Shown here piece after piece: positions 34,086 to 45,090 of a DNA stretch of 64,000 nucleotides; the stretch's first letter is position 1, and every line of letters starts with the position of its first letter. The stretch is from positions 62,001 through 126,000 of the forward strand of contig JAFEMH010004908.1 in NCBI GenBank assembly GCA_022495995.1, given 5' to 3'. Source of the stretch: Adenophora triphylla var. japonica. Taxonomy: Eukaryota > Streptophyta > Magnoliopsida > Asterales > Campanulaceae. The notes below the pieces were generated by a model. It was not told the origin of the DNA. It did no database searches and was given only the letters and a program-made list of their open reading frames with translations. The position numbers and the translations under genes were made by a program.

Positions 34086-35127
34086 GCTGGCAGCCAGCTT
34101 GTAGGGATAGAAACTGATTAACTCCTCTTGAACACAGCTCCTGGAGGTACATAGCTTTTCTTAACTAGAAGATCTTGTGTTTAATCGCAGTGTTGCTCGT
34201 CTCCTCAGCGAATACCCCCAACGTCAATCTAGGTTGCCTTAACTTAGGCACACCTCTTGTAGGTCGATCTCCTCCTATAGGACAATCTCCCTTCGCAAAC
34301 CTATCCAACCTTCCTTCATTCACCCACTTTTAGATGATCCTCTTCAAACTCATACATTCTTCCATTGTGTGCCCGATGTCATTGTGATACTCACAGTACC
34401 TATCGTTATCCCTTCTGAATTTATTTTGAGTATTCATTGGGGCAGGAGGATCTAGGTCAATTGCGTTCATGATCTCAGTCCGACTAACTGTGAGTGGGAT
34501 GAAGCTTTCAGGGACTCTTTCTGTCACCCTAGTTCAGTTTTTCCCCTTATTGTCGTTGTTTTTTACCTGTCCCCCATTTGTCGACTCGCCAACTTCATAA
34601 TGGTTAGAGCCCTTATCCTTCTTTCTCTCCTTCCGTTCTTCAGTCACGACCACATCATAGGCCCACTAAAATAGCTCCTTACTCGTGGTCACCCTCCTAA
34701 CCTGGGGCTCGTAATCCAGATCGGGAGAGGACACTCCATTTATAAAGCAATTGATGACCTCCCTATCTGTGAGGTCTTCCTCAATTTGGTCGACCAACTC
34801 TTTAAACCTGGAAAAGTAGCTCATAGTACTCTCTGTCTTTCCCTGAGTCATGTTGTTCAGATCAGTGACTGCTTTCTTACGAGCCCCAGTTGTAGAGAAC
34901 CCTTCAATGAACTTCCTTCTCATGTAACTCCATGATGTGATGTAGCCAGTGGTTAGACCACGAAACCAAGTCAGTGCTACACCTGTGAAGGTGCGGGTTA
35001 ATGCATTGCTTAACACATCATCCTCAGACGACCAAACACATCGTGGCCTCAAAGTGCTGCATGTGATTCAAGGCATTGGTCGCTCCCGAGTACTTTTCTA
35101 ACATGGGCAGATTGAAACCTGTAGGAG
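34086..35127 (-). pseudogene. gag: Element F gag, 5' end removed by E
   Basis: The capsid core (35052-34666) reads ALTRTFTGVALTWFRGL, YMRRKFIEGFSTTG and YFSRFKELVDQIEEDL. The zinc knuckle RYCEYHNDIGHTMEEC (about 34412-34365) has C-x2-H-x4-H-x4-C spacing. In-frame stops lie near 34664 and 34533. The frame continues upstream into the insertion point of E at 35128, so the N-terminus is absent here. Confidence 0.85.
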
Positions 35128-35599
35128 TGAAATTACGCGAATCCGGCTTCGCGGATCGGACATCTCACTTCGCGTTGGTCAGTGAGGTGTCGCTGCGTTT
35201 GTTTGGAGGGGTCGCCACGCCGTTTTGATATAGCCCAAAACATTGAGAAAAGACTTTGTTTAAAAAGGTTGTTGTGTGATGAGATTTTTGAGTTCAGAGG
35301 TCAGGTTACGCCTCAAAAAGAGAATAGTAGAGCTCACCCGAGTCGCCTTGTATACGCGAGTCTTTCGATACCCCTCTTTCTTTAAAAGTTGTGTGTGTGT
35401 ATATGATTTTTTTTAAATGTATGTAGAATATGATTTCTATATTGTATGCTATATGTTGAAATAAATTGAAATAATACTGGAAGGAAGCCTTACCAATGTT
35501 GGTTCGTGTCTATCTTCTGCTTGGGAATAGTATTTGAGTGTGAATAGTACACCGGGACGGATCGGGATTGCTTCGGGATGTACCGATGTCTGCGGACAG

Positions 35600-35893
35600 A
35601 GCTTCGATGTGCCTCAGGAGTGCTAGGTGTGTCTGCGGATAGAGTTTCGACGTGCCTCGGGATTGCTGGTTGTATTCAGGCAGAGGTTCGGTGTGCCTCG
35701 GGATTGTCGGTTGCACTCGGGCAGAGGTTCGGCGTGTCTTGAGATTGTTAGTTGTACTCGAGCAGAGGTTCGGCGTGCCTCGGGATTATCGGTTGTACTC
35801 GGGCAGAGGTTCGATGTGCCTCGGGATTGTTGGATGTACTCGGGCAGAGGTTCGGTGTGCCTCGGGATTCTTTGGGATTGTCCGGCAGAGCTT
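35600..35893 (-). repeat. LTR minisatellite, about 41 bp x 7
   Basis: Units of GTTCGGCGTGCCTCGGGATT plus about 21 bases ending GGGCAGAG. D's LTRs have about four units at the same place (46640-46860, 62290-62450). It lies downstream of the TATA box on the sense strand, so it would be in the transcript leader. Confidence 0.85.
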
Positions 35894-36140
35894 CGGGATG
35901 GATTAGAATGGCTCTGGATGGACCGGCATGGCTTCGGGATGCGTCGAGAGCACCTCAGGGTGGCTCGGGAGCGTCTCGGGATTGCTCGGTAGGGCTTTGG
36001 AGCGCCTTGGGAGGGCTCAAAAGGCCCCGGGAAGGATCGAAAGGGACCGGGATTGCCTCTAAGGGCTGAGAGGGGGAGCCTAAAGGCTGGGGGAAGAGAC
36101 AAGAGAAGGGAGGTGGGAAGAAAATGTGAGGGGGAGCCCT

Positions 36141-36296
36141 CTACTTATAAGCTTGGAAACATGGCAAAAGTGTCCGCGCGGACATGTATGTTATTACCAA
36201 TTTTTTGGTTTTCCCGGATTTAAGGGAATATTGTTGACTTTAAGAGGATTTTTTCCATGATGATGTATTGTGACAAAAGTGTCCGCGCGGACACTT
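36141..36296 (-). promoter_or_regulatory. Element E LTR promoter: TATA box and paired palindromes
   Basis: On the minus strand a TTATAAGTAG box (36141-36150) lies 20 bp downstream of TGTCCGCGCGGACA (36171-36184). A second site 92 bp further upstream is the 20-bp perfect palindrome AAGTGTCCGCGCGGACACTT (36277-36296). D has the same geometry with a GTAC core. Confidence 0.8.
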
Positions 36297-36473
36297 CCTG
36301 CTGGCTGGACTTTTTCATAATTTCCAACAAGTCCTTTTGTTTTATTTTATCCCGGAGGGGTCCTACCTTGGTTTGGTTGGTGATTTTGAGGTTTTTGAAG
36401 GTTATGGGTGTTTAGGATCACGTTTGTGTGAGTCCGCGGTATTTCTCGTGTGTCGGATGGGGAGCGATCGGGA

Positions 36474-37244
36474 ATGGGACGAAATTATGTTGTCCCACGA
36501 TGGGAACGGGACGGGACAAAAACGGGACGAGACTAAAATACTCCGTCCCATCCCGTCCCATTTGCGGGACGCGGGATCCCGCGGGACCCATGCGGGACCG
36601 AAAAAAAGTTGCTGTGATAAGGTGGAATTGCTCTGAGGAAGCGTGTGAATTATCAATGTGACAATAAAATGGAGATGGTTTAGAAAGTAAGACTAACAAA
36701 TAAACCACCATACAAGCCTTCTCCAGTTCTTCCCCTAAACCCCTTCTCTGAGTGACAAGTTACTGAACTTTGTGAAGTCTGAGAATAAATTCTTCCTTAA
36801 TCTTAGTTAGTAGTTTATAAGGTATTTATTCTTCCATGTACAAACTTTCATTTGATATACAGAAACCCTTACTATTTGTCTCCACATCTGGAACTACTGA
36901 TTTGGTTCCATCTCCTCTAATACATGAAAGGGACCATCCTATATAAAGTTGTAGTAAATACTCCAGTATCCATAATTGCTGCTAATGTAGGTAGAGTTAA
37001 TTTCTTCCACGTGAGGCAAGTATAATATTTATACAACAGTATATAATTCTCACCATCACATTTGTACGGGTCAATACGGGAAAACGGGACGGGACGGGAT
37101 AAAAATAAGTTGTCCCGCGACGGGAACGGGACGATACGGGATGGGACGAAAACGGGACGGGACTAAAATATTCCGTCCCATCCCGTCCCATTTGTATGGC
37201 GGGACGGGATGTCCCGACGCGACCGTCCCAACTTGACGACTCTA
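36474..37244. mobile_element. GGGAC-rich insertion in E's LTR, possibly hAT-like
   Basis: It is flanked by a 7-bp direct repeat ATCGGGA (36467-36473 and 37245-37251); removing it aligns E's LTR with D's. The right end, read inward on the minus strand, begins TAGAGTCGTCAAGTTGGGAC, similar to hAT-type ends. The left end lacks that sequence, so it is truncated or rearranged. Both flanks repeat GGGACGGGAC...CCGTCCCATCCCGTCCCA in direct orientation and can fold. No transposase. Confidence 0.6.
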
Positions 37245-37265
37245 ATCGGGATTGGGGTACTTACA

Positions 37266-37275
37266 GAAGCCCCTT
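37266..37275 (-). promoter_or_regulatory. Element E polypurine tract
   Basis: AAGGGGCTTC on the minus strand directly before the LTR start TGTAAGTACC. Confidence 0.75.
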
Positions 37276-37329
37276 GGCGATGTCCCTTATGACGGAAGTG
37301 GGGTCGTCGATAAGATAAGGGTCCTGATC

Positions 37330-37980
37330 TGGATCGCTTGTTGGGAGATGGAAGGTGACCGTGTTGGTCGATATGTGAGGACGTGGTGGTGTCCCAAGGT
37401 GATGTGGACGTATCGGTGTCCTGATGTGCGGTGGACGTGTCGGTGTACTAAGGTGAAATGGTGAGTAGACGTGTCGGTGTCCTGAAGTGAGGCGGACATG
37501 TCAGTGTCCTAAGGTGACCATTTAGGTCGGATGGCTGGACCCTTTGACAGGATTCCTACGTATACCAAGTGGGAATCAAGACTGATCGTAGTTTGTGGGT
37601 GATGTGAGTTTGTCGTGTATGAGGACGTGGTGGTGTCCTGGGATGTATGTGACCGCAATGGTCGCCTGGCTGCAGACGTGTTGGTGTCCTGAGATGTGTG
37701 TGACTGCTTGGGTCGGCTGTGAGGACGTGGTGGTGTCCTAAGGTGACCGCTTGGGTCAACTGTGAGGACGTGGTGGTGTCTTAAAGTGACCGCTTGGGTC
37801 GGCTGGCTGGACCCTTTGACAGGATTCCTACGTATCCCAAGTGGAAATCAAGCCTGATCGTAGTTCGGAGGATTCGGTAATCTTCCCGAAGAGGTGTGTA
37901 ATCTTACTAGAAGATGGGTAATCTTACTAAAATATGGGTTTGTGTTGAATTGAGGACGTGACAGCATCGTCTGACTGTGG
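37330..37980 (-). repeat. Element E 3' UTR with conserved pre-LTR motif (two copies) and GAGGACGTGGTGGTGTCC units
   Basis: Motif copies at about 37535-37597 and 37806-37870 carry GATTCC and GGAATC arms around TACGTA (the second has one extra A). Between them short GGACGTGGTGGTGTCC units recur. No gene. Confidence 0.75.
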
Positions 37981-37984
37981 TTTA

Positions 37985-38231
37985 TGTCATGTATAAGGAC
38001 GTGACGGCGTCCTCTGAATGTGGTTGTGTCATGTATGAGGACGTGTGATGTCCTATGACTGAGGTTGTGTCATGTATGAAGACGTGTAATGTCCTCTGAC
38101 TGAGGTTGTGTCGTGTATGAGAACATGTGATGTCCTCTGACTGAGGTTGTGTCATGTATGAGGACGTGTGTTGTCCTCTGACTGAGGTTGTGTCGTGTAC
38201 GAGGACGTGATGGCATCCTCTGACTGTGGTT
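37985..38231 (-). repeat. Tandem repeat, about 41 bp x 6
   Basis: Units of GAGGACGTGTGATGTCCTC, TGACTGAGGTTGTGTCATGTAT. Each unit contains inverted arms GAGGAC and GTCCTC. The same unit makes the array at 48200-48530 in D. Confidence 0.9.
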
Positions 38232-39609
38232 TGTTGTATCATTTTCAAGGCAACTTAGGTCCAACTAGCTAACATATATTTTAATCAATTGAACACTATA
38301 ATCTAAGTACTACATATGAGCTACAAAAGGATGTCTTTACATACCAATTGTGATATTGGGAAGATGGTTAAATACTTGGTTAAAATAGGTTGGAATACTT
38401 GATTTCCATAAAACCTAAATGGCTCTATATCCTTATATGGTTAATGATAGACCCTTGAATGGTTATATTAAGTTTGTAGACCTTATGTGTTACACATTTT
38501 GGACTTGTTTGACATCCTTTATGGTGTGCTTGATAGGGTTCCCTACTTTGGAATCCTAAGTTAAAATGAATTGTTTCAAGGATTGTTTAGCCGTTGTACT
38601 ACTTATGAGTAATACTTGTTATCATCTTGTTATGATATATTTGGTATGGTTCCCTACTTTGGAATCATACATTGGTTGTTTAAGCAAGTATTTATTACTA
38701 TGCTTTCATTTAAAGTCCAGCTGGTACTTGATTGTTCAGGTAGTGGTATGGGATTATAATGGCACCCGAGCCGAGTTCATTATAATACATATACTGGGTC
38801 CCTTTTTTTCCCTTCCATTGGCCATGGTTTGGGTTGTGGGCTAGCTCCCCTTTTTGGGTGAGGTCTTGTTGCACTTTGGGGTATGACTTTGTGTCATTTT
38901 CACCCATATTGTTGATGTGTTACTTGGTTCCGAAACCGCTTCTTCAGCTGTTGATGCTGCTCAGATTGTTATATCCTTTTGGGATTAAACCTTGGCTCAG
39001 TATCCTTCTAAGTGTTACATTATTGCACTTATATGTTATCGTATATATCCTTCTGTGTATTTACAAGATTGTGATATATATATGAGGAGTATGATGTTAT
39101 ATGCTTTCATAATGTGATTGCATATCATATTGTTGCATATATAATAGCTTACTGAGATTTTTCTCACCCCGTCCTTTTATTGCTTTCTTAGATAGGGGCG
39201 AGCCAGGACATAGGCCACGTTGAGCACGGAGAGGACGCCGAGTTGGGTTGTATTTTGGGCAAGGTATTTTGTAGTGGTTTACAGTATATAAATGTAGAAC
39301 CAAGGGGTTAGTATACCCGAGACTTGAGTTGTTATGTCGCTATTTTGGAAAACCTTGGTGATTGTAAATATTGTATATTTTGGAACTATGTTCCTTGGTT
39401 TATAAATGGTTTGTAAAGTTTTGTGTTTGAAGTTGAAGTTAAATGTTTTTACCTTTAGTGGTATGTTTATGAAAGTTTCTTTAAGTTACACAGGTTTTAT
39501 GTATCAAATGTTTTTGAAAAGACATTTCGAAAGTTTTATAAGAATAAAGGCACCTTCCGAGCATGTCTCGTGCGTGGGGCTAAGTAGGACCACGGTTTGG
39601 GGCGCATCA
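38232..39609. mobile_element. Unidentified 1.4-kb insertion in E, possibly an LTR remnant
   Basis: It replaces the 1.1-1.4 kb that D has between its 3' repeats and the PMD exon 1. It begins TGTTGTATCA inside a repeat unit and ends GGTTTGGGGCGCATCA, which resembles the ends of chromovirus LTRs. It holds duplicated GGTTCCCTACTTTGGAATC strings (about 38530 and 38650). No flanking duplication was found, so insertion was probably accompanied by deletion. No protein motif. Confidence 0.4.
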
Positions 39610-42600
39610 GAGGTCGTCGTTAAAGGGGCCGAGAGGCCATGGAGAGGAGGTTGGATCTCCAAAGGAATTTTTCTTCCTTCTCACCTTCAACAATAAATCC
39701 GGATGAGTTGTATCCGGATTTGGATGTGCACAACTCGAGGGGGAAAGCGAAAATGGAGGTAAGAAATCAAATTTTGTTTTGATTCTTGTTTTAAATGATG
39801 TATGCTAGAACTAGGGTTTTAGTTTTTGCATATTTGTGGCTTTTGTTGTTGCCATGCTCATTTTGTGAAATTGATGATGAAATGTTGAAATTGAGCGTAT
39901 ATGGATTGTGGGTATGTGATTTTTGTTCAAAAATGTGGAGTTTGGCTCTTATTTGTGAAAATAAAGTGTCTCTCCTTGAAATGCATGCTTTGGTGACTTG
40001 TACCTTGATGCTATTTTTGTATGTACATGGTTTTTTATGGGGAAAAATTGCCGTGTAGGGACGGACTTTGTGTGGAAAAATTTTATGTGCCGTGTTTTTA
40101 TGACGTGCCTTTGGTTGAAAATGTGTCGTGTAGGGACGAATCCCTTGTTGAAAATTTTGTGTAGGGACGGATCCCTTTTTTGTGAAAAAATTGTGTTGTA
40201 TGGGACGGATCCCCCCGTTTTTGTGAGAGTGCCGTGTTGTGATGGACTTTTGTGCTTTGTGAGATTGCCGTGTTGGGATGAACTTTTGTTTGAAAATTGC
40301 CGTGTTGGGACGGACTTTTGTGCTTTGTGAGATTTCCGTGTTGGGAGGGACTTTTGTTTGAAAAATTGCCGTGTTGGGACGGACTTTTGTGCTTTGTGAG
40401 ATTGCCGTGTTGAGACGGACTTTTGTTTGAAAAATTGCCGTGTTGGGATGGACTTTTGTTATTTTAAAAATTGCCGTGTTGAGACGGACATTTGTTTGAA
40501 AAATTGCCATGTTGGGACGGACTTTTCTGCTTTGTGAATGATATGTGTTATTGTTTTTGTTTTTGTATATTTGTTAAGTATTGTTTATTGACATACCTTT
40601 GATGTGTTTACCTGCAAAAGGAGGCGCCTTCGTCTGGGAAGGCGAACAGGATGAAGTCACGGGGGTCCCTTGAGGCCATGGTTGATTTATGGAGGAGCTT
40701 GCCTGATATCTCCCAGGATGGGAGACCTAGTCCTCGAAGGCTAGTGATTGCTACGGGGCTGAACGTGTTCGTGGAGAACCTGACCGGGATAGCGGAGACG
40801 CAGAAGAACAAGGGCGTCTTCTTGGCCTTGTCTGAGTACTGGTGGGACACCATGCATACCTTCCACTTTAGCTGGGGGGAGATAACATTGACTCCCACGG
40901 ACTTCGCGGCGATCACCGGGCTTTCCTTTAAGGGGGATTCGGTGAAGTGGCGGGATAGGATGTCCGACGAGGTGCTGGCCGAGCTGCTTGGCTTCATGCC
41001 TTGGCCCCGTAAGGGCTTGAGTATGGTTTATCATGATGTGGAGGCAAAGATAATGGCCAACATCGGGGATTATAGCCGGGCAGTGGGGTAGTGACGGCGG
41101 AGCAACTGGCACGTTCATTCTTGTGGTTTGCCCTCTCCGAGACTTTTTTCTCGAATCATGCCTCTTCCATTCTTTTCCCTCTGCTGGAGAGTCTGGTGGA
41201 CTTGGAGAGGGATTACGACATTGCTTGGGGTGAGGCGGGCTTGACCGAGCTCTATTTTGCTTTGGACCGATTCAGCTGGGGCGCGGTCAAATCCCTAGGG
41301 TGCTTTGACTTCGCACTGGAGGTATGAGTTTATTGTTGTTGTAGTTTAGCACTTCATTATTTCTCCTTTTCTTTTTCTTTTTCTTTTTCTTACATGAGCA
41401 CTAACTGCTTTTTTTTTGCAAGTGTGGTGCTACAAGGTCTTCCGGTGCCAGTCGTGGGACTGGGAGGACGAGGAAATGTTTGGGTATCCCGCCATGTTAT
41501 ACTGGGCTCGCTCTTTGAGGAAGAGGAGGACGAGTCGGGGGAGGATCACTGTCACATATAGGGATGTACAGCGATACCTGGAGAGGGGCAGTCCGTAGGG
41601 GTTCAGCTGTACCCTTGGACTCGATATGGCGAGGATGAGTTGGAGGGTGCCCCGGGGTGACGCAACGGAGGAAGCTTCTGCGGGGCTTGTCTTGCGACTC
41701 CGTATATTTGGGAGAGAGGGTGTTCTGGCAGCATGGCGCGGGTGTGCCCCCTATGGCTCCGAGGGGTCCGCCCTTCTGCATGATGAGTCCTATTATATGG
41801 ACGTGCGGGAGTATGAGAGGTACCGGGCCGGCGTGAGTGCCGAGGAGTTAGTCCTGGAGGGCGAGGAGTATGCGGCCTTTGTCAGGCGGAAGTTGAGGAC
41901 GCCACAGGTGTTGGCGAGGGAGAGGCGCACTGGCTCATCGCGTGCTCCAGATGTCCCGGTGCCTAGGCTGGACTTCACTTATGTTCGCGGGGACTCTTCG
42001 AGGAGGAGGGTGTCGGTGCCCATCCCATAGCATGGTCCTGCCGCCTATTGGGTTGACCCGAATGCTGCGGTGAGTTTGTTTAATCTTTTCCATCTTGGCA
42101 TCTTTTCTGTATTTTTCTCTTTTGTCGAGTATTTTGTATCTCTTTTACTGAGCATTTCTTTTATTGTTTGTTTGTGCAGGTCTCGGGGTGGTCCTTGGAC
42201 GTGCTTACCCGCCGGTATGTGGGGTTGAGGACCTTCACAAAGAAGCTTCTAAGGAAGATGTCCTGCGGGTCTTCGCGGAGCGTGGAGGCATTCCACCCGA
42301 TGCCTTCGAGGAGGTCCGTGGATACTCCTTCTTCGAGGGCTGTGCCGGAGTCACAGCCTGAGGAGCCGGTTCAAGAGCGGCATAGCTTTGATGTGGGGAC
42401 CTCTTCTGGGGTTCGGAGGCCGTAGACCTTCCACCAGTTCTTTCCTCCGTCGGGTGCGCATGGTGAGGGTTTGTCCTCGAGAGCCTTTTTTAACCCTTTT
42501 GCTGGGCTTGAACCTTTGGATTTCTTCAAGCATTCGATCGAAGAGGGAGCCGAGGTCTCTGACGACGAGGAGGTGACCGCCGGGTTTTTTGAGGTGCCGG

Positions 42601-42644
42601 AGTTCTCGGCAGGGAAGTGGGACGATGATGAGGATTCGAAGTAG
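39610..42644 (+). pseudogene. Element E antisense gene 1: plant mobile domain (PMD) protein
   Basis: Exons by comparison with D: 39610-39758 (start codon lost to the insertion), 40624-41321, about 41422-42069 and 42180-42644. Exon 2 keeps the typical PMD signature FHFSWGEITLTPTDFAAITG (about 40860-40919), preceded by NKGVFLALSEYWWDTM. PMD proteins occur as host genes (the MAIN/MAIL family) and inside transposable elements. Defects: a two-base frameshift near 41085-41095, exon 3 acceptor changed from GCAG to GCAA, further shifts in exon 3, and a TAG at 42423-42425. The C-terminus is acidic (WDDDEDSK). It lies antisense to E pol. Function in the element is unknown. Confidence 0.78.
40045..40530 (+). 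repeat. Minisatellite inside PMD intron 1 of E
   Basis: Units around GCCGTGTTGGGACGGACTTT alternate between a form with TTGTTTGAAAAA and one with GTGCTTTGTGAGA, about 35 bp each. D's intron 1 has related arrays. Confidence 0.85.
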
Positions 42645-43137
42645 GACTCCTTTTGCTTCCCCTTTTCTGGTTGTGTTTTTTTTGTATTGTAGCAGACATT
42701 TGTATCTGTAATAAAACACTTGTATTTGGCATAGCAAGGTATTTTATTTGTGATGTATTGATATATTTGTGATTTCGAGGGACTAGCCTAAGAATTGTTT
42801 CTAGCTTATTATTATTTTTGTGCATGCCGCATGAGTTGGGAGTGTATTTATGGTTAGTGTATGGGGGTCGGAAATGGCTTTGCAAGGCTTTTGAGAGGTC
42901 GGGGGCAAGGTCCTGCCACAGGCAGCAATTGTTTTGCAGTTTGCTGAAAATTTAGTCAGGCTGTAAAGTGGTCCACGCGGACACTTCATGCATGCAAAGA
43001 GGTCCGCGCGGACGCTTCTAGCTTTTAGAGAGGAGATAAGAGTCACTGAAAATCTGGATTTCCCTTATCTCCCCACTCCCATTTGCAGTCATTTCGAGCC
43101 TTCTTCCCCATTTTCTCAAGAAACCTCCATTTTTGCC
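42645..43137 (+). promoter_or_regulatory. Intergenic promoter of antisense gene 2 in E, with paired palindromes
   Basis: Sites GTCCACGCGGAC (42971-42982, one mismatched pair) and GTCCGCGCGGAC (43002-43013), the second in context GCAAAGAG. The ATG of the next gene is about 125 bp downstream. Same GCGC-type core as E's LTR. The rest is AT-rich 3' UTR of gene 1. Confidence 0.7.
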
Positions 43138-44663
43138 ATGGATTCTTCGTTTGTTTCGAGAATTTTGCCGAGGGTTTCAAAGGAGAGGTAGGCACACTTT
43201 CTTGAGAGGCTCAAGATATGGATGAGGCACCACCTAAGGCACAATAAATGGGCTTTCGAGGTGAGATTTTGACTCCGCTCGGTTTGGTCCATTAAGGAGT
43301 TGGTTCCTGATTGGGAGTTGTTGCGGGCTACTGCAAGGTTATGGGATGTTAGGAGGCATCTGTATAGCTTCTATTACAATGAGATTATGCCCACCTTTGA
43401 GGATTTTCGGGCTTTGCTTGGAGAACCGGAGGTGGAGGCCATCTCACTTCCTTTGATCGGAGGTGGGACCGTGAGCGTGAAGCTCCCATGCTTTCTTCGG
43501 ACTTCGTTGAAAGAAGCGCAATGTATGACTTTTGATTCTGGTCATATTGACATTTCTGCGCTGCCTGAGCGGTTTATGGGTCATGACGAGAGTGACATCT
43601 CCTGGAACGCATTTGCGTTATGCGTGATAGCAACACTTTTCATGGTCAGCTCCCTTGGGGTATACGACATTGCTTTGCTGGATGTGGTAGGGCACTGCCG
43701 CGCCGGTGAGGATATTGCTCCGTTGGTTTTGGGGGAAACCCTTCACGGCCTTGATTGCTTGGCGACAGTGGATAGGTTCATGCGAGGGGGAAGCCCCATT
43801 TTGCTCACCTTGTGGTTGCGAGAGAGGCTTCAAGCTATGCCTAAGTCTCTGGCATCTTTTAGTCCGTGGACGTTTGCCCATCAGCCTCTTTTATTGGACA
43901 TGGATCAGTCCGCCTGGGAGAGATGGATGGCACAGCTTGGTATGCATCAGATCCATTGGTGGGTTCCTTACTGGGGGATTGAGAATAGGAGGGCCTTTCA
44001 GGAAGGTTCCTATGTTGTCAGAGTTCCAGGGTTATCTTGGTCCTCTTTCTATGTTATGTCTCTTGTTTCCAGGCAGTTCGGGATGAGGCAGGAGCCTTTG
44101 CTGGGCTGGAATGACATCGCCACCATGGAGGTAGCTTCTTTCTGCATGGCAGATCCAGATGCCTTTCTGTATTTTCTTAGGGTATGAAAATATTCCGCTT
44201 TCCCTCCTATAGTGCTCCTTCAATGTTGGGAGAGTGTTGTGTTGATCACCGAGTACCTGGATTGGTACGAGCAGCATGTCGGGCAGACCCAAGTGGTTTT
44301 GGGGAGTAGGCGCGAGGCGATTCTGGGGCAAGGTTGCTATCTCAGCTACAGCCTTAGAAGTGCAGAAGCCTGGTCTAACCCTCAGAATGTTACGTGAGAC
44401 GCTTTATTTGACTACGAGACCAGAGTTGACCGACTGACGCAAAGAGGCCCCCTTTTGCAGACTCGCAGAGAGGAGATTCGAGCCGAGGCATGGGTGAATG
44501 AAGCTTTGCGAGTTGCTAGATTGTTTGACCCGATAGGGAGGACTCCTGACCTAGGAAGGAGAGAGATAGAGTTGGCTCACGTGAAGCGAAAGAAGACTCA
44601 CGGGGACAAGGGAAGAAAGGTAAGAATGGCAAGGGGACAAGCACAAGTGGCGCGGAATGACCT
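43138..44663 (+). pseudogene. Element E antisense gene 2: DUF7745-like protein
   Basis: Starts MDSSFVSRILPRVSKER. It contains ELVPDWELLRATARLWDVRR, then YNEIMPTFEDFRALLGEPEV, the pattern of proteins annotated as DUF7745, which I associate with plant Ogre-like retroelements. It continues FALCVIATLFMVSSLGVYDI and LVLGETLHGLDCL. The longest open part is 43300-44187. In-frame stops at 43189-43191, about 43270, 44185-44187 and 44395-44397, and a late shift near 44610, disable it. No intron is needed. D carries the same gene with other stops. Function is unknown. Confidence 0.75.
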
Positions 44664-45090
44664 CCTAAGTACAATTTCATTGCATTGCAGACACATTATT
44701 TGTTAAATGTATTAAGCTATCTTTTAGCATGTTGTGAGCTTGAGAGTAGACCGTGCTTGTACTCATCAAGAAGTGTTTTACCGTTAGTGATTTCTGATTT
44801 ACTTTTAAAGCTTTGTCGAGATGCAAGATCTCTTGCTCGCTTTTTGTTTGAGCCTTGGCGGCGGTTGTATTTGTAGACCAAAGTAGTCTGAGCCTTGACG
44901 GCATCCATATTTTTGGGATTTTGTGTTTGGATTGATCTGAGCCTTGATTGGCATCCAAGTTGTTTTGTTTTTTGTGTGTTTTTGGACCGAACTAATTAAG
45001 GCTGCCTACGTTCCCCCCTGACTGTGGGGCTCAGGTCTCCGTAGTTCGACACTACAATGAGTGACGGGGAGATAGTAAAGTCAATTTGCT
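44664..45090. other. Element E spacer between antisense gene 2 and integrase
   Basis: No gene. Homologous to D's 54793-55551 but shorter: shared TTAAATGTATTAAGCT, AGATGCAAGATCTCTTG and AATTAAGGCTGCCTACGTTCCCCC. It is the convergent zone where sense pol and antisense gene 2 both end. Confidence 0.6.

Larger units (their letters stand above)
31775..35127 (-). mobile_element. Element F: degraded Ty3/gypsy element, the outermost layer
   Basis: Minus-strand gag, protease, RT and RNase H in canonical order. It is cut on the left by A and on the right by E (insertion at 35128). Neither LTR is visible. The gag zinc knuckle and RT motifs place it in the Tat group but distinct from A/B and C/D/E. Several stops and shifts show age. 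Confidence 0.85.
35128..37265 (-). repeat. Element E 3' LTR (2.1 kb including an insertion)
   Basis: On the plus strand it starts TGAAATTACGCG and ends GGGTACTTACA, like D's LTRs. Without the GGGAC-rich insertion at 36474-37244 it is about 1.37 kb. It contains a leader minisatellite, a TATA box and paired palindromes. Confidence 0.88.

Noticed and set aside
31775..35127. Host chromosomal gene between A and E
   Set aside because: The sequence is another degraded gypsy element (gag, DTG protease, YIDD RT). No host exon is visible.
35623..36102. 159-codon minus-strand ORF with PLPEYNQQSRG repeats
   Set aside because: It is the translation of the 41-bp LTR minisatellite. The equivalent D LTR has different copy number and frame.
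39791..40510. 239-codon minus-strand ORF (NTAIFQTKV repeats)
   Set aside because: Shadow of the intron minisatellite of the PMD gene; periodic and without a domain.
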